From: Candidatus Peribacteria bacterium
GTDB taxonomy: Bacteria; Patescibacteriota; Gracilibacteria; UBA1369; UBA12463
Assembly (NCBI GenBank): GCA_943349045.1
Contig: CALQZC010000003.1
Location: 1 to 51,278 of the forward strand
Length of the DNA: 51,278 nt
Direction: 5' to 3'
The position numbers were made by a program, and so were the translations under genes. Under the pieces are notes generated by a model. It was not told where the DNA came from and did no database searches. It saw only the letters and a program-made list of their open reading frames with translations. Positions 9,693 through 18,625 of this stretch are shown here, in pieces (positions within the stretch are counted from its first letter, which is position 1; the number at the start of each line of letters is the position of its first letter).

Positions 9693-12050
9693 CTACACCT
9701 CTTCTGGAACATCCGCCGGCACATCATTCACATAAATCTCACGAGCCTTCGCACCCTGAGAAGGGCCGATATACCCACGTTCTTCCATGACATCGAGAAG
9801 GCGTGCCGCACGCGCATAGCCTACTTTCAAACGTCGCTGCAGGAGACTCGCGGAAGCCTTTCGGCTCTCAATCACCAGCTTGATCGCTTCCAAAACCATC
9901 TGATCATCATCCATCGCATCTTCACTCGTCGCGTATTTAGAATCAGGAACACCCATCACGGATTCATCAGCAACCTTACGTGAGGTGACGCGCTCATCAT
10001 ATTGTGGTGGCATCGTGACCTTCGCATGATTCGTCACACGCTCAATTTCCGCAGTAGACACATAAATACCCTGGACACGAAGTGGCTTCGCCATGCCGCC
10101 TGGGAGATAGAGCATGTCACCCTTTCCAAGAAGATCTTCCGCACCAATGGCATCAAGAATCGTTCGCGAATCAATCGACGAACTCACCGCAAACGAAATA
10201 CGAGAAGGAATATTTGCCTTAATCAAACCAGTAATGACATCCACACTCGGACGCTGCGTCGCAATCACGAGGTGAATACCAACGGCACGCGCCATCTGCG
10301 CCAATCGACAGATTGAGGCTTCCACTTCACTCTTCGCCGTCATCATAAGATCAGCGAGCTCATCAATCACAATCACAATTTTTGGCAGACGCTCAGCGAC
10401 ATCGTCATCGCCAAGAGCCGCCATATAGTCCGCAAGGTTTCGCTGACGTGCTCCAGAGAGTAACTTATATCGTCGTGTCATCTCGGCAACGGCCCAGCGC
10501 AGCGCAATCGCCGCCTTCTCCGGCTCCGTAATCACCGGCGTGAGCAAGTGCGGAATTCCATTATAGAGATCGAGTTCCACGCGCTTCGGATCAATCATAA
10601 TCAACTTCAGCTCATCGGGCCCATTCTGATAAATAAGCGACATGAGTAGCGCATTCATGCCCACCGACTTACCCGAACCCGTGCTACCCGCGATCAGCAA
10701 GTGCGGCATCGCCGCCAAATCACCAATCACCGGTTTTCCGGAAACATCACGTCCAAGGGGGAAGCGCAAATTAGAATCCAGTTCCGAAAACTCTTTACTC
10801 TCAAGCATTTCCCGAAGGTGAACATTCGTTCGTTTTTCGTTTGGAATTTCAATACCGACGAGCGACTTTCCTGGAATCGGCGCCTCGATACGAACCGATT
10901 TCGCCGCAAGAGCAAGCGCCACATCGTTCTTCAGGTTTGTAATCTTGGAAAGCTTCACACCTTCGTGCGGTTTCAGGGTGTACTGGATAACGGTCGGACC
11001 CACATTGACCTCATGCATCACCACTTCGATACCGAATTGCTTCAATTTACTCCGAATTTTATCGGCATTATCTCGAAGCATCGACTCATCAACGCGACTC
11101 GACTTGGCGGCCGGCGCGAGAAGATCGAGCGACGGAAATTCCCAAAAAAATTCTTCCTCCACTATAACCTCACCCGTCTCTGGATCAATTTCCTCCGTCA
11201 CGGCATTTTCCGGCCTCACCTCTTTCAGCACAATATCCTCCTCGCCCTTATGTTCATTCATATCAATACTAATCGTCTTCACGCGCTCACGCTCCTCATT
11301 ATCACGATCGGCATCATACTTTCCACTCTGAACTTTTTTCGCAAGCTCGGTCAAAACCTCATCAGCGAGTTCATTTTTTCGAATAAAAATTTCTGGAATT
11401 TCGTCCTCATCCTGCTGTGAATCCTCTTCCTCCTCTTCTGCCGTCTCGACGATAACTTTTTTAATCGAAAGACTGCCACTGAAGAACGCAAAAATTTGGC
11501 TGAGTGAAACCTCAAAGGTCAGCATCAGTCCAATAAAAAACATGGAGATAAACATCACACTGGCACCAATATGGCCAATCTGAAGAACTTCACGGAAAAG
11601 GAAGTTTGTGACGAAACCGGTATAGCCGCCATACTGGCCAAGACTTGCGGTCGAGTGCAGCTCGCTAATATCAACCGACAGGTGAAAAATACTGAGAATA
11701 GACACCATAAGGGTCATCATGCCTACAATTCTCGCGAGCCCAAACTGAATTGATTTTGAGAAAAAAAGCATCACAGAAACGAAGGCTAAAAGAACCGGTA
11801 TACCATACACGCCCCAGCCAAGAACTGGCTTCAGTAAACCAACCCAAGCCTCACCAACCACACCAAAATTTCCCTGCAAACTCAGAATGGTAACCGTCGC
11901 AAAGAGAAAATAGATGATTGCCGAGATATCTCGCGCGACACTCGACTTCACCTCAAACGCCAGCGATCGCAACGCGCCTCGATTTTTTCGAGATCGAGTC
12001 TTGGTACCGCGCCGCTCTACCGATTGGGATCGTTTTCGTCGTTTAGCCAC
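9693..12050 (-). CDS. ftsK: DNA translocase FtsK/SpoIIIE
   Basis: N-terminal TM segments, Walker A LLIAGSTGSGKSVGMNALL, HLVIATQRPSVDVITGLIKANIP, C-terminal gamma winged helix. Track start is 12086, but GTG at 12050 (VAKRRKRSQ) looks better because a promoter-like TATACT lies between them. Confidence 0.93.
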   Translation of the reverse strand: MAKRRKRSQSVERRGTKTRSRKNRGALRSLAFEVKSSVARDISAIIYFLFATVTILSLQGNFGVVGEAWVGLLKPVLGWGVYGIPVLLAFVSVMLFFSKSIQFGLARIVGMMTLMVSILSIFHLSVDISELHSTASLGQYGGYTGFVTNFLFREVLQIGHIGASVMFISMFFIGLMLTFEVSLSQIFAFFSGSLSIKKVIVETAEEEEEDSQQDEDEIPEIFIRKNELADEVLTELAKKVQSGKYDADRDNEERERVKTISIDMNEHKGEEDIVLKEVRPENAVTEEIDPETGEVIVEEEFFWEFPSLDLLAPAAKSSRVDESMLRDNADKIRSKLKQFGIEVVMHEVNVGPTVIQYTLKPHEGVKLSKITNLKNDVALALAAKSVRIEAPIPGKSLVGIEIPNEKRTNVHLREMLESKEFSELDSNLRFPLGRDVSGKPVIGDLAAMPHLLIAGSTGSGKSVGMNALLMSLIYQNGPDELKLIMIDPKRVELDLYNGIPHLLTPVITEPEKAAIALRWAVAEMTRRYKLLSGARQRNLADYMAALGDDDVAERLPKIVIVIDELADLMMTAKSEVEASICRLAQMARAVGIHLVIATQRPSVDVITGLIKANIPSRISFAVSSSIDSRTILDAIGAEDLLGKGDMLYLPGGMAKPLRVQGIYVSTAEIERVTNHAKVTMPPQYDERVTSRKVADESVMGVPDSKYATSEDAMDDDQMVLEAIKLVIESRKASASLLQRRLKVGYARAARLLDVMEERGYIGPSQGAKAREIYVNDVPADVPEEV

Positions 12051-12146
12051 GTGAGGAGTATAGCAGTTTCTGGCTTGAGGGGACAAGAGGGCTGTATGTG
12101 AGACTTTTGAGAGTATTTTTCGGGAAAATTACTCGCTATTTTGCAC

Positions 12147-12300
12147 AGGAATTTCTACCACAATTATTCCCGATTCGCAACTGAGAAAACTGTTATTTTT
12201 GGCTTGTTTCAGGTAGTATTCAGATACATTCTGGTCGCGGCAATCAGGTCTCAGTATCGAAGAAAGGCCCGCAAATAACACTCCTCTTATTTGCTAACCT
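12147..12300 (+). ncRNA. Candidate structured leader RNA, copy A, upstream of the HNH gene
   Basis: Strongly similar to 50907-51078. Shared blocks include CCACAATTATYCCCGATYCGCAACT, ATTTTTGGCTT, GCGGCAATCAG, CAGTATC, GAAAGGCCCGCAAA and TTTGCTAACCT. Terminal stem GCAAATAA (12271-12278)/TTATTTGC (12287-12294), flanked by AAAGG/CCTTT. Confidence 0.7.
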
Positions 12301-12307
12301 TTTTTTT

Positions 12308-13183
12308 ATGATTGATCTCTCCGCGCTTTCCAACACCGAACTTCTCACCTTATGTAAGGAATATGGTCAGGCGACGCTCAGTTGGCGTCGTAAGTTTCTT
12401 GGACTTCTTCCGGAAGTACACAAAAGAAAATTGTATGAACAGGCTGGGTGCAGCTCAGTCATTGAGTTCGCACAAAAACTCGCAGGGATAAGCGAAGAAC
12501 GGGTTCGCCTCACCCTGAATCTCGAGAGACGTTTCGAAAATAAACCGGCCCTCCATGAAGCGCTCGTAAATGGTGAAGTGAGTATCAATAAACTCGCGAG
12601 AGTTGTCTCGATCGCGACGAAGGAAAATGCAGAAGAATTGGCGGAAAAGGTAAAAATCTTACCGCGAGAAGCACTAGAAACATGGGTACGAGATATAAAA
12701 ACAGAAGAATCAGCCCCTTGCAAGAACCAGGAATTATTTTCCGAAGGTCTGCACGTGCATAGCGACGCATCTCTTGGAGAGACTATAACAACGTTCCAGC
12801 TCACCCCGAAAGTCCAAAAAAAACTCCAAGAGCTCCACCAGAAAGGCATCGACATCAATGAGATCATTCTCAGTGCGATTGAAAATCGAGAACAGGAAAT
12901 CGAACAAGAAAAAGAAACCATCAGTAACGAGTGTCAGCCAACCACCTCCAGATATATCCCAGCAAAAACTCGGAAGATTCTCAAAAAAGAATATGGGAAC
13001 AAATGCTCCATCAAAACCTGCACCAAGCCATCAGAAGAGCTCCATCACTCACAACGTTTCTCCGTAGCAAAAACCCACGACCCAAAGTACCTCGCTCCGC
13101 TGTGTAAACCCCATCACACGCTGGCGCATCTGAAAGATCTAAAATATTACGCTGCAAAAAATGAACGGAAAAAAGGCTCATAG
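12308..13183 (+). CDS. DUF222-like HNH endonuclease family protein
   Basis: DUF222-like VNGEVSINKLARVVSIATKENAEELAEKVKILPREALETWVRD and C-terminal HNH region CSIKTCTKPSEELHHSQRFSVAKTHDPKYLAPLCKPHHTLAHL. Confidence 0.85.
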   Translation: MIDLSALSNTELLTLCKEYGQATLSWRRKFLGLLPEVHKRKLYEQAGCSSVIEFAQKLAGISEERVRLTLNLERRFENKPALHEALVNGEVSINKLARVVSIATKENAEELAEKVKILPREALETWVRDIKTEESAPCKNQELFSEGLHVHSDASLGETITTFQLTPKVQKKLQELHQKGIDINEIILSAIENREQEIEQEKETISNECQPTTSRYIPAKTRKILKKEYGNKCSIKTCTKPSEELHHSQRFSVAKTHDPKYLAPLCKPHHTLAHLKDLKYYAAKNERKKGS

Positions 13184-13620
13184 CGCAAAACTATGGAGCG
13201 CAATCGTTCAATATCTACCCCTTCGCCCTGAATTTCAGCTCGAAAACGTAAACTCAATGCAATGAGATCTGGCCCTAAAGAAGTACCACCACGTGGAGCA
13301 AGTGTTCGCAAATACTCAAGCATATCGTCCAAATCAGCACCCACGAGCTGTGGAAAACGGAATCCGACAACCATAGACAGATAAGCATTATATGGAGTAA
13401 ATGCTTTTGCAGCAGTCATAAGATTTCCTTTTGACGCGAGACGTGACGACTCATCTCCATAACGAACCATCTCATCATAGGAGTAAAAACTAGTTAAAAA
13501 AACCAGAAAATTATTCCAATAATCACGAATAATTCCATTCCGACCAACTTGAATAGCCACACGAATCTCTGGAGTCAAAAGCTCTCTAGGATCAAATTTT
13601 TGAGGGGGATCAGGGTTCAT
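13147..13620 (-). CDS. Hypothetical protein
   Basis: 157-aa ORF, convergent with and overlapping the HNH gene by 37 nt; no recognised family. Confidence 0.55.
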   Translation of the reverse strand: MNPDPPQKFDPRELLTPEIRVAIQVGRNGIIRDYWNNFLVFLTSFYSYDEMVRYGDESSRLASKGNLMTAAKAFTPYNAYLSMVVGFRFPQLVGADLDDMLEYLRTLAPRGGTSLGPDLIALSLRFRAEIQGEGVDIERLRSIVLRYEPFFRSFFAA

Positions 13621-13717
13621 AAAAAATACAAAAAGGTGGTTATAATAAGGTAATTCAGCTAGCAGATCAATGAATATTCATCTATAATCGGCCTCGAATA
13701 AGCCTTATAAAGCAACC

Positions 13718-15208
13718 ATGAGCACAACCGTCCGCACCCGCTTCGCCCCGTCCCCTACCGGCTATCTCCACGTTGGAGGGGCTCGAACTGCACTGTATGC
13801 GTACCTTTTCGCCAAAAAACTGGGTGGAAAATTCTTGCTCAGAATCGAAGACACCGACCAGAAGCGATTCGTCGAAGGCGCGATGGAAAATCTCATGAGT
13901 TCGCTCAAGTGGCTCGGCATCGAGTGGGACGAGGGTCCAGACCTTCCGGATAACGGCGGTCCACACGGTCCATACATCCAGTCACAACGAAACGACAAGT
14001 ATCGAGCAGCCGTCGACCAGCTCCTCACATCCGGCCACGCCTACAAGTGTTTCTGTACGCAAGAAGAGCTCGAAGAGATGCGACGAAAACAGGAAGCTCG
14101 TCACGAGGCACCGATGTACAACCGGAAGTGCTGTGCGCTCACCCCGGCAGAAGTCGAAGAAAAAATCGCCTCCGGCGTGCCCTTCGTAATCCGTCAAAAA
14201 ATTCCCGAAGGCATGGTCATCGTTGAAGATCTCATTCGTGGGAAAGTTCGATTCGATTCGAAGTCTATCGACGATCAGGTTCTCGTAAAATCTGATGGAT
14301 TTCCAACGTACCACCTCGCCAACGTCGTCGACGATCACGACATGGAAATTACCCACGTGATCCGTGGTGAAGAGTGGCTCCCTTCGACCCCGAAGCATAT
14401 TTGGCTCTACCAAGCCTTTGGATGGACACCACCCGAGTACGCACATCTTTCGCTCCTCTTGAACGCCGACCGCAGCAAACTCTCCAAACGACAGGGCGAC
14501 GTCGCCGTCGAAGAGTACATTCAAAAAGGATACATGCGCGAAGCCATCATCAACTTCATCGCCTTCCTCGGCTGGCACCCTGGAAAAGGTATTGAAAAAG
14601 AGATCTACTCCATCGAAGAACTCGTACAAGATTTTTCTCTCGAAAATGTTCACAAATCCGGCGCGATTTTTAATATAGAAAAACTCGACTGGTACAACTG
14701 GCAATGGCGTCGCCGAAAGTTTCTCGAGGCCGTCGAACATGATCCATCTGCGAGAACAGCGCTTATTATCGCCGAGTGCGATCAGTATCTCGCACCTGAA
14801 TATAAGAATAATTCCGAACTTCTCGCACGTGCGCTGAAAACCGTTGAAGAAAAAATCATCCAGAATCCAAAACCGGCGAACGACTACATCAAGTTTTTCT
14901 TTACAGCACCCGAGTTCAAACCAGAAATTGTCTACAGTGAAAAAATGAAAGTCGATGAAGCAATCGTGAAACAGGTCGTACCAGAAGTAACAAGTGCCCT
15001 CTCGGAAATTTCCGACTCCGACTGGACCGAAGAAAAAATCAAAGAAACCCTCATGGCAATCGTAGCAAAACTCGGTCTCAAAAACGGTCAGATCTTCTGG
15101 CCCATCCGCGCCATTCTCACCGGCGAACAATTTTCACCAGGCGTATTTGAGGTGGTGTGGGCACTGGGAAAGGAGGAGACAATGAAAAGGCTGAAGAACA
15201 TAGTATAA
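13718..15208 (+). CDS. gltX: Glutamyl-tRNA synthetase
   Basis: TRFAPSPTGYLHVGGARTALYAYLFAKK, LLRIEDTDQKR, KLSKRQGDVAV. Confidence 0.97.
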   Translation: MSTTVRTRFAPSPTGYLHVGGARTALYAYLFAKKLGGKFLLRIEDTDQKRFVEGAMENLMSSLKWLGIEWDEGPDLPDNGGPHGPYIQSQRNDKYRAAVDQLLTSGHAYKCFCTQEELEEMRRKQEARHEAPMYNRKCCALTPAEVEEKIASGVPFVIRQKIPEGMVIVEDLIRGKVRFDSKSIDDQVLVKSDGFPTYHLANVVDDHDMEITHVIRGEEWLPSTPKHIWLYQAFGWTPPEYAHLSLLLNADRSKLSKRQGDVAVEEYIQKGYMREAIINFIAFLGWHPGKGIEKEIYSIEELVQDFSLENVHKSGAIFNIEKLDWYNWQWRRRKFLEAVEHDPSARTALIIAECDQYLAPEYKNNSELLARALKTVEEKIIQNPKPANDYIKFFFTAPEFKPEIVYSEKMKVDEAIVKQVVPEVTSALSEISDSDWTEEKIKETLMAIVAKLGLKNGQIFWPIRAILTGEQFSPGVFEVVWALGKEETMKRLKNIV

Positions 15209-15221
15209 ATTATATATCCCT

Positions 15222-15737
15222 ATGAAAAACCTGCTTCGCACCATCATCATAAGTGTAACATCCGTAGCACTCATCATCCCATCCGCCTCCGCTATCGAAC
15301 TTCCAAAAGACTTCGAGTTTGCCACGCCCAAGCAGGTCATAAATTTCACAAAAACATACGGGAAAAATATTCACATTCCAGGATTCGAAAAACTCACGTT
15401 CAAATATCCAGTGAACTCGATGTACCTCGAGGAAGAACTGGGAGATACGAAACGTCTCACTATTCATAAGGGTGAAATAGGGAAAATTACCATTGTTCCA
15501 AAAAAAGATGCTTTCACCATAGACACATGGGGAGCTGGGTACTGCGTTGATTTCGAAGAAAAAGCAGAGGATGTCTTTGAGTCATGCATTATCGAAGAAC
15601 TCGACAGCATCATGTATCTACCACAAGAACAATACTTCATTGGAGAGTATCAGGTTTCTGTCTATTATCACGCCAAAGATACCAAGACAAAAAACCTCAT
15701 GAAAAAAGTGGCAAAATCCATCAAGGTCAGCAACTAG
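15222..15737 (+). CDS. Hypothetical secreted protein
   Basis: Signal-peptide-like MKNLLRTIIISVTSVALIIPSASA. Confidence 0.65.
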   Translation: MKNLLRTIIISVTSVALIIPSASAIELPKDFEFATPKQVINFTKTYGKNIHIPGFEKLTFKYPVNSMYLEEELGDTKRLTIHKGEIGKITIVPKKDAFTIDTWGAGYCVDFEEKAEDVFESCIIEELDSIMYLPQEQYFIGEYQVSVYYHAKDTKTKNLMKKVAKSIKVSN

Positions 15738-15748
15738 CAAAGCTGAAA

Positions 15749-15777
15749 TTTGACAGTCATCTAATTTTACCGTATAA
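15749..15777 (+). promoter_or_regulatory. Strong sigma70-like promoter
   Basis: TTGACA (15749-15754), 17-nt spacer, TATAAG (15772-15777). Confidence 0.6.
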
Positions 15778-16153
15778 GAGTCATCCGGTCAAAAAATGGC
15801 TTCATTCTGCTACGACCTGCTATTTTTTGCTCCTGTTCCTTTACAACAAGTAGAGTTTTGTATGATGGTACCAGCCGAAAAGCTTCTCTATGGAAGTAGC
15901 ACTTGGAACTGTGCAGAAAATCGTGCAGAGCACACAGAGTATTTTCTATAGAATTCCGAGTGTTCACGCCGTAGTAGAGGGGTCTTCATGACCCTCATGC
16001 TTCACGCATGTACCATTCGAAGTGCCCATCTTAGCGAGGCACGACAATTTTTCCATCAAAGCGGTGGATAAAAAGTCAAAGACGCTTTCCTGTCACCCGC
16101 GCATCTCGCGCAACACATGGGACGTGCTTCACAGCATCTCCCGGAGAATTCAC

Positions 16154-16735
16154 ATGTCTACTCTCGACTACACCACCCTCGTCGCCATGAGTTGCACCTG
16201 CCGCAACTCGTCCTCCATGTTCTCCAGCACGATCAGCGTCCTCGTGGCGCTGCTCACCAACAACCCGAACAAGATCAGCGAGGCTTACAGTGCCATCGCG
16301 GAAGACAAGAAGCGCATCGTGGAGGCGAAGGTCTCCGCTATCCAGCGCTATTTCCGCAACCCGCGGTACATCGGCCTGGAGCACCCCACCCGTATCTGGG
16401 GGGTCATCGTCAACAGCATCAAGGTCGCCGGCAATTCGCCCAACGTGACCAAGGAGCAGATCGAGCTCTTCACTTTCCCGGACAAGGAAGTGGTCCAGTA
16501 CTTCCAGGACCTCATCTGCGACCGCGGAATGTGTGAAGTGGTCAACAAGGCGTGCAACCAGCCCAGCAGCGACATCCGTATTCTGGGTGCCGTCGTGATG
16601 GCATCCGAACTCAACCTCGAACTGCTGAAGGCCATTGTCGCGTTCTTCGGCGAGGAAGGTCCCACCTCTCTCTCCGCGATCCCCGACGATGTACTCCGCG
16701 CCATCGATCCGCATCGCCTCGGCATGTCGGACTAA
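16154..16735 (+). CDS. Orphan protein in a GC-rich island
   Basis: In-frame ATG at 16154 gives MSTLDYTTLVAMSCTCRN...RLGMSD; strongly GC-ending codons (AAG, ATC, AAC, CTC), unlike its neighbours. The track starts earlier, at 16022. Confidence 0.65.
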   Translation: MSTLDYTTLVAMSCTCRNSSSMFSSTISVLVALLTNNPNKISEAYSAIAEDKKRIVEAKVSAIQRYFRNPRYIGLEHPTRIWGVIVNSIKVAGNSPNVTKEQIELFTFPDKEVVQYFQDLICDRGMCEVVNKACNQPSSDIRILGAVVMASELNLELLKAIVAFFGEEGPTSLSAIPDDVLRAIDPHRLGMSD

Positions 16736-17008
16736 CCAGTTCCCCAATTTCCCCGTAGCGAGGACTGACGCCAACTACAAACCAGGCGCCGGAAATCATA
16801 CGGGGAAAGCTTCTTCCACAACTTCTCGTTGCGACGGAGACACCACGACTTCTCGGTGTCATGAGTTGTAACGGGAAATTTCGACACACGGGGCTTATCT
16901 AAGGAGAAAAGCCACGAAAATGTGTGTCAAGGAAGGACACTTCGACCAAAACTCTACTTCTCTACTCCCACTTTCCCAAAGAAGTAGGGTATAAGGACAA
17001 AATGTTCT

Positions 17009-17044
17009 GGAGGAGCACATGACAACTTCGTCACGTGCTTCTCC
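17009..17044 (+). other. Strong hairpin at the right edge of the GC-rich island
   Basis: GGAGGAGCACATGAC (17009-17023), loop AACTTC, GTCACGTGCTTCTCC (17030-17044): 15-bp stem with one G.U and one A.C; no T-run follows. Confidence 0.6.
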
Positions 17045-17104
17045 CCTTCCTAAATTCACAAAAATTTCCTTCCCGAAAAAAATCTTCGGTGGTATCATCA
17101 TGCC

Positions 17105-17344
17105 GTGAAAACACCCCTCCTCATCTTGTGTATCATGACAGCACTTTTTGCAAGTGGCTGCAGCAAGCTTGAGGCTCTGAGAACAGATGTACAAAAGACA
17201 ACAGCCAATGTCATACAAGGAGCACAAAAAGAGGCAATAAAAGTACAAACCGGCATCGTAGAAACGAAACAGAACGTCGAACGAAAAATTCAGAAAGTCG
17301 AAAATCTCATCAACGCCGTCGACGACCTCAAAAAAGAGTTATAA
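17105..17344 (+). CDS. Small lipoprotein with coiled-coil-like C-terminus
   Basis: GTG start; lipobox-like LFASGCSK. Confidence 0.65.
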   Translation: MKTPLLILCIMTALFASGCSKLEALRTDVQKTTANVIQGAQKEAIKVQTGIVETKQNVERKIQKVENLINAVDDLKKEL

Positions 17345-17406
17345 AAAAGTTCTCCATGCTCATGGCATCGTAAGGGAGTTTTCACACCAACACCTTACCC
17401 ATTCCC

Positions 17407-18153
17407 ATGAAACCACTCAAAGTTCAGTTCCACGTGCACACGGCACAAGATCCGGTTGACCACCCAAAGCACACCGCCGAGCAAATGCTCGACATGGCTG
17501 CCGAAAAAAATTACGACGTCGTTTCTATCACCCATCACGACAGTTTTTTCTTCAATGACGATATAAAAGAGTACGCCGAAAAACTCGGTATTTTACTCGT
17601 ACCCGGAATTGAAAAAACAGTTTCTCGCAGACATGTACTCATTATCAACGCTACAAAAGACGCCGAAAGAATTAATAATTTTTACGATCTCTCAAAATAT
17701 AAAAAATCCCACCCAGACTGTCTCGTCATTGCCGCGCATCCGTATTACCCACGTGGATTCTGTCTCCAGGAAAAACTTCTCGAAAATATCAATCTCTTCG
17801 ATGCGATCGAGTACTCATGGTTCTTCACGGAAAAAATGAATATGTTTAATAAACAGGCAGAAGAAGTTGCAAAACTTCATAAAAAGGCCCTGATCGGCAC
17901 ATCCGACAATCACATCCTCCCCTACTTCGATCAAAATTTCTCACTCGTCTATGCCGAAAAAAACTGGCAAGCCATCCGCGAGGCCATTCTTGCAAACAAG
18001 TGCGAAATGAAACCAACTCCCCTCACCGGCAGCGAGTTCCTCAAACTCACCATGCAGATGATCTTCGAGTTCGATCTCCCCTTCCAGTTCCGCAGCCTGA
18101 AACAGAAGCTATCAAGCCTCAAAACAGATCATTTTATTGACAAAAATAAATAA
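17407..18153 (+). CDS. PHP-domain metal-dependent phosphoesterase
   Basis: VQFHVHTAQDP, VVSITHHDSFF, LVPGIEKT, IAAHPYYPRG, IGTSDNHILPYF: PHP metal-ligand pattern. Confidence 0.85.
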   Translation: MKPLKVQFHVHTAQDPVDHPKHTAEQMLDMAAEKNYDVVSITHHDSFFFNDDIKEYAEKLGILLVPGIEKTVSRRHVLIINATKDAERINNFYDLSKYKKSHPDCLVIAAHPYYPRGFCLQEKLLENINLFDAIEYSWFFTEKMNMFNKQAEEVAKLHKKALIGTSDNHILPYFDQNFSLVYAEKNWQAIREAILANKCEMKPTPLTGSEFLKLTMQMIFEFDLPFQFRSLKQKLSSLKTDHFIDKNK

Positions 18154-18192
18154 AGTAGTAAAATTAGCCCTTAGATATTTACACCACTCTCT

Positions 18193-18552
18193 ATGTTTGA
18201 TGCTGAACCAGATGACAAGGACGTAGTGCATGGATTTGAAGATTATGCCGTTGGTATGAGCGAGGTCGTTGACGATTCTGTCGATAGTTTTATTGTGACC
18301 GCACTCAAGAACCAAACAATCGGAGACCGTATTGAAAAATTCGCCCCAGGATTTAGAGATATGCCACAACATGCACAACGTAGGATTACAATGGAATATC
18401 TTAAAGAACAAAGAGCAAATGGAGAAAAACGATCCGAGGCAGAAGAGGCGGCAAAGGCTGCTGCAAGAGCTGCAAAAGATGCAGGCCCTACCATTGAATT
18501 CACGAAAGTAGCCGTCATCAATGATCTACACGCGGTATATGAACGGGTGTAA
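18193..18552 (+). CDS. Hypothetical protein
   Basis: 119-aa ORF; no recognised family. Confidence 0.55.
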   Translation: MFDAEPDDKDVVHGFEDYAVGMSEVVDDSVDSFIVTALKNQTIGDRIEKFAPGFRDMPQHAQRRITMEYLKEQRANGEKRSEAEEAAKAAARAAKDAGPTIEFTKVAVINDLHAVYERV

Positions 18553-18577
18553 AATTCAATGTCATAGATACAATAGA

Positions 18578-18609
18578 AACGTGTTACAATCCCAGTAGCA
18601 CGTTTTTTT
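18578..18609 (+). terminator. Rho-independent terminator
   Basis: AACGTGTTAC (18578-18587), loop AATCCCA, GTAGCACGTT (18595-18604), T-run to 18609; 10-bp stem with one G.U. Confidence 0.7.
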
Positions 18610-18625
18610 AATTGGTGCACAGAGA

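Noticed and set aside
10701-11420. 239-aa plus-strand ORF antisense to ftsK
   Set aside because: Shadow ORF opposite the ftsK coding sequence; His/Arg/Asn-rich, no domain.
12180-12255. Perfect 7-bp long-range pairing ACTGAGA/TCTCAGT inside leader A
   Set aside because: Not kept in copy B, where the first element forms a local CAACT/AGTTG hairpin; not used as evidence for shared structure.
13982-15130. 382-aa minus-strand ORF antisense to gltX
   Set aside because: Shadow ORF: the opposite frame encodes unmistakable GltX; the translation is Cys/Phe/Asp-rich with no recognisable family.
16076-16774. 232-aa minus-strand ORF opposite the island ORF
   Set aside because: High GC produces long open frames on both strands; the plus-strand ATG 16154 frame has better composition and a promoter upstream. 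Not fully excluded.
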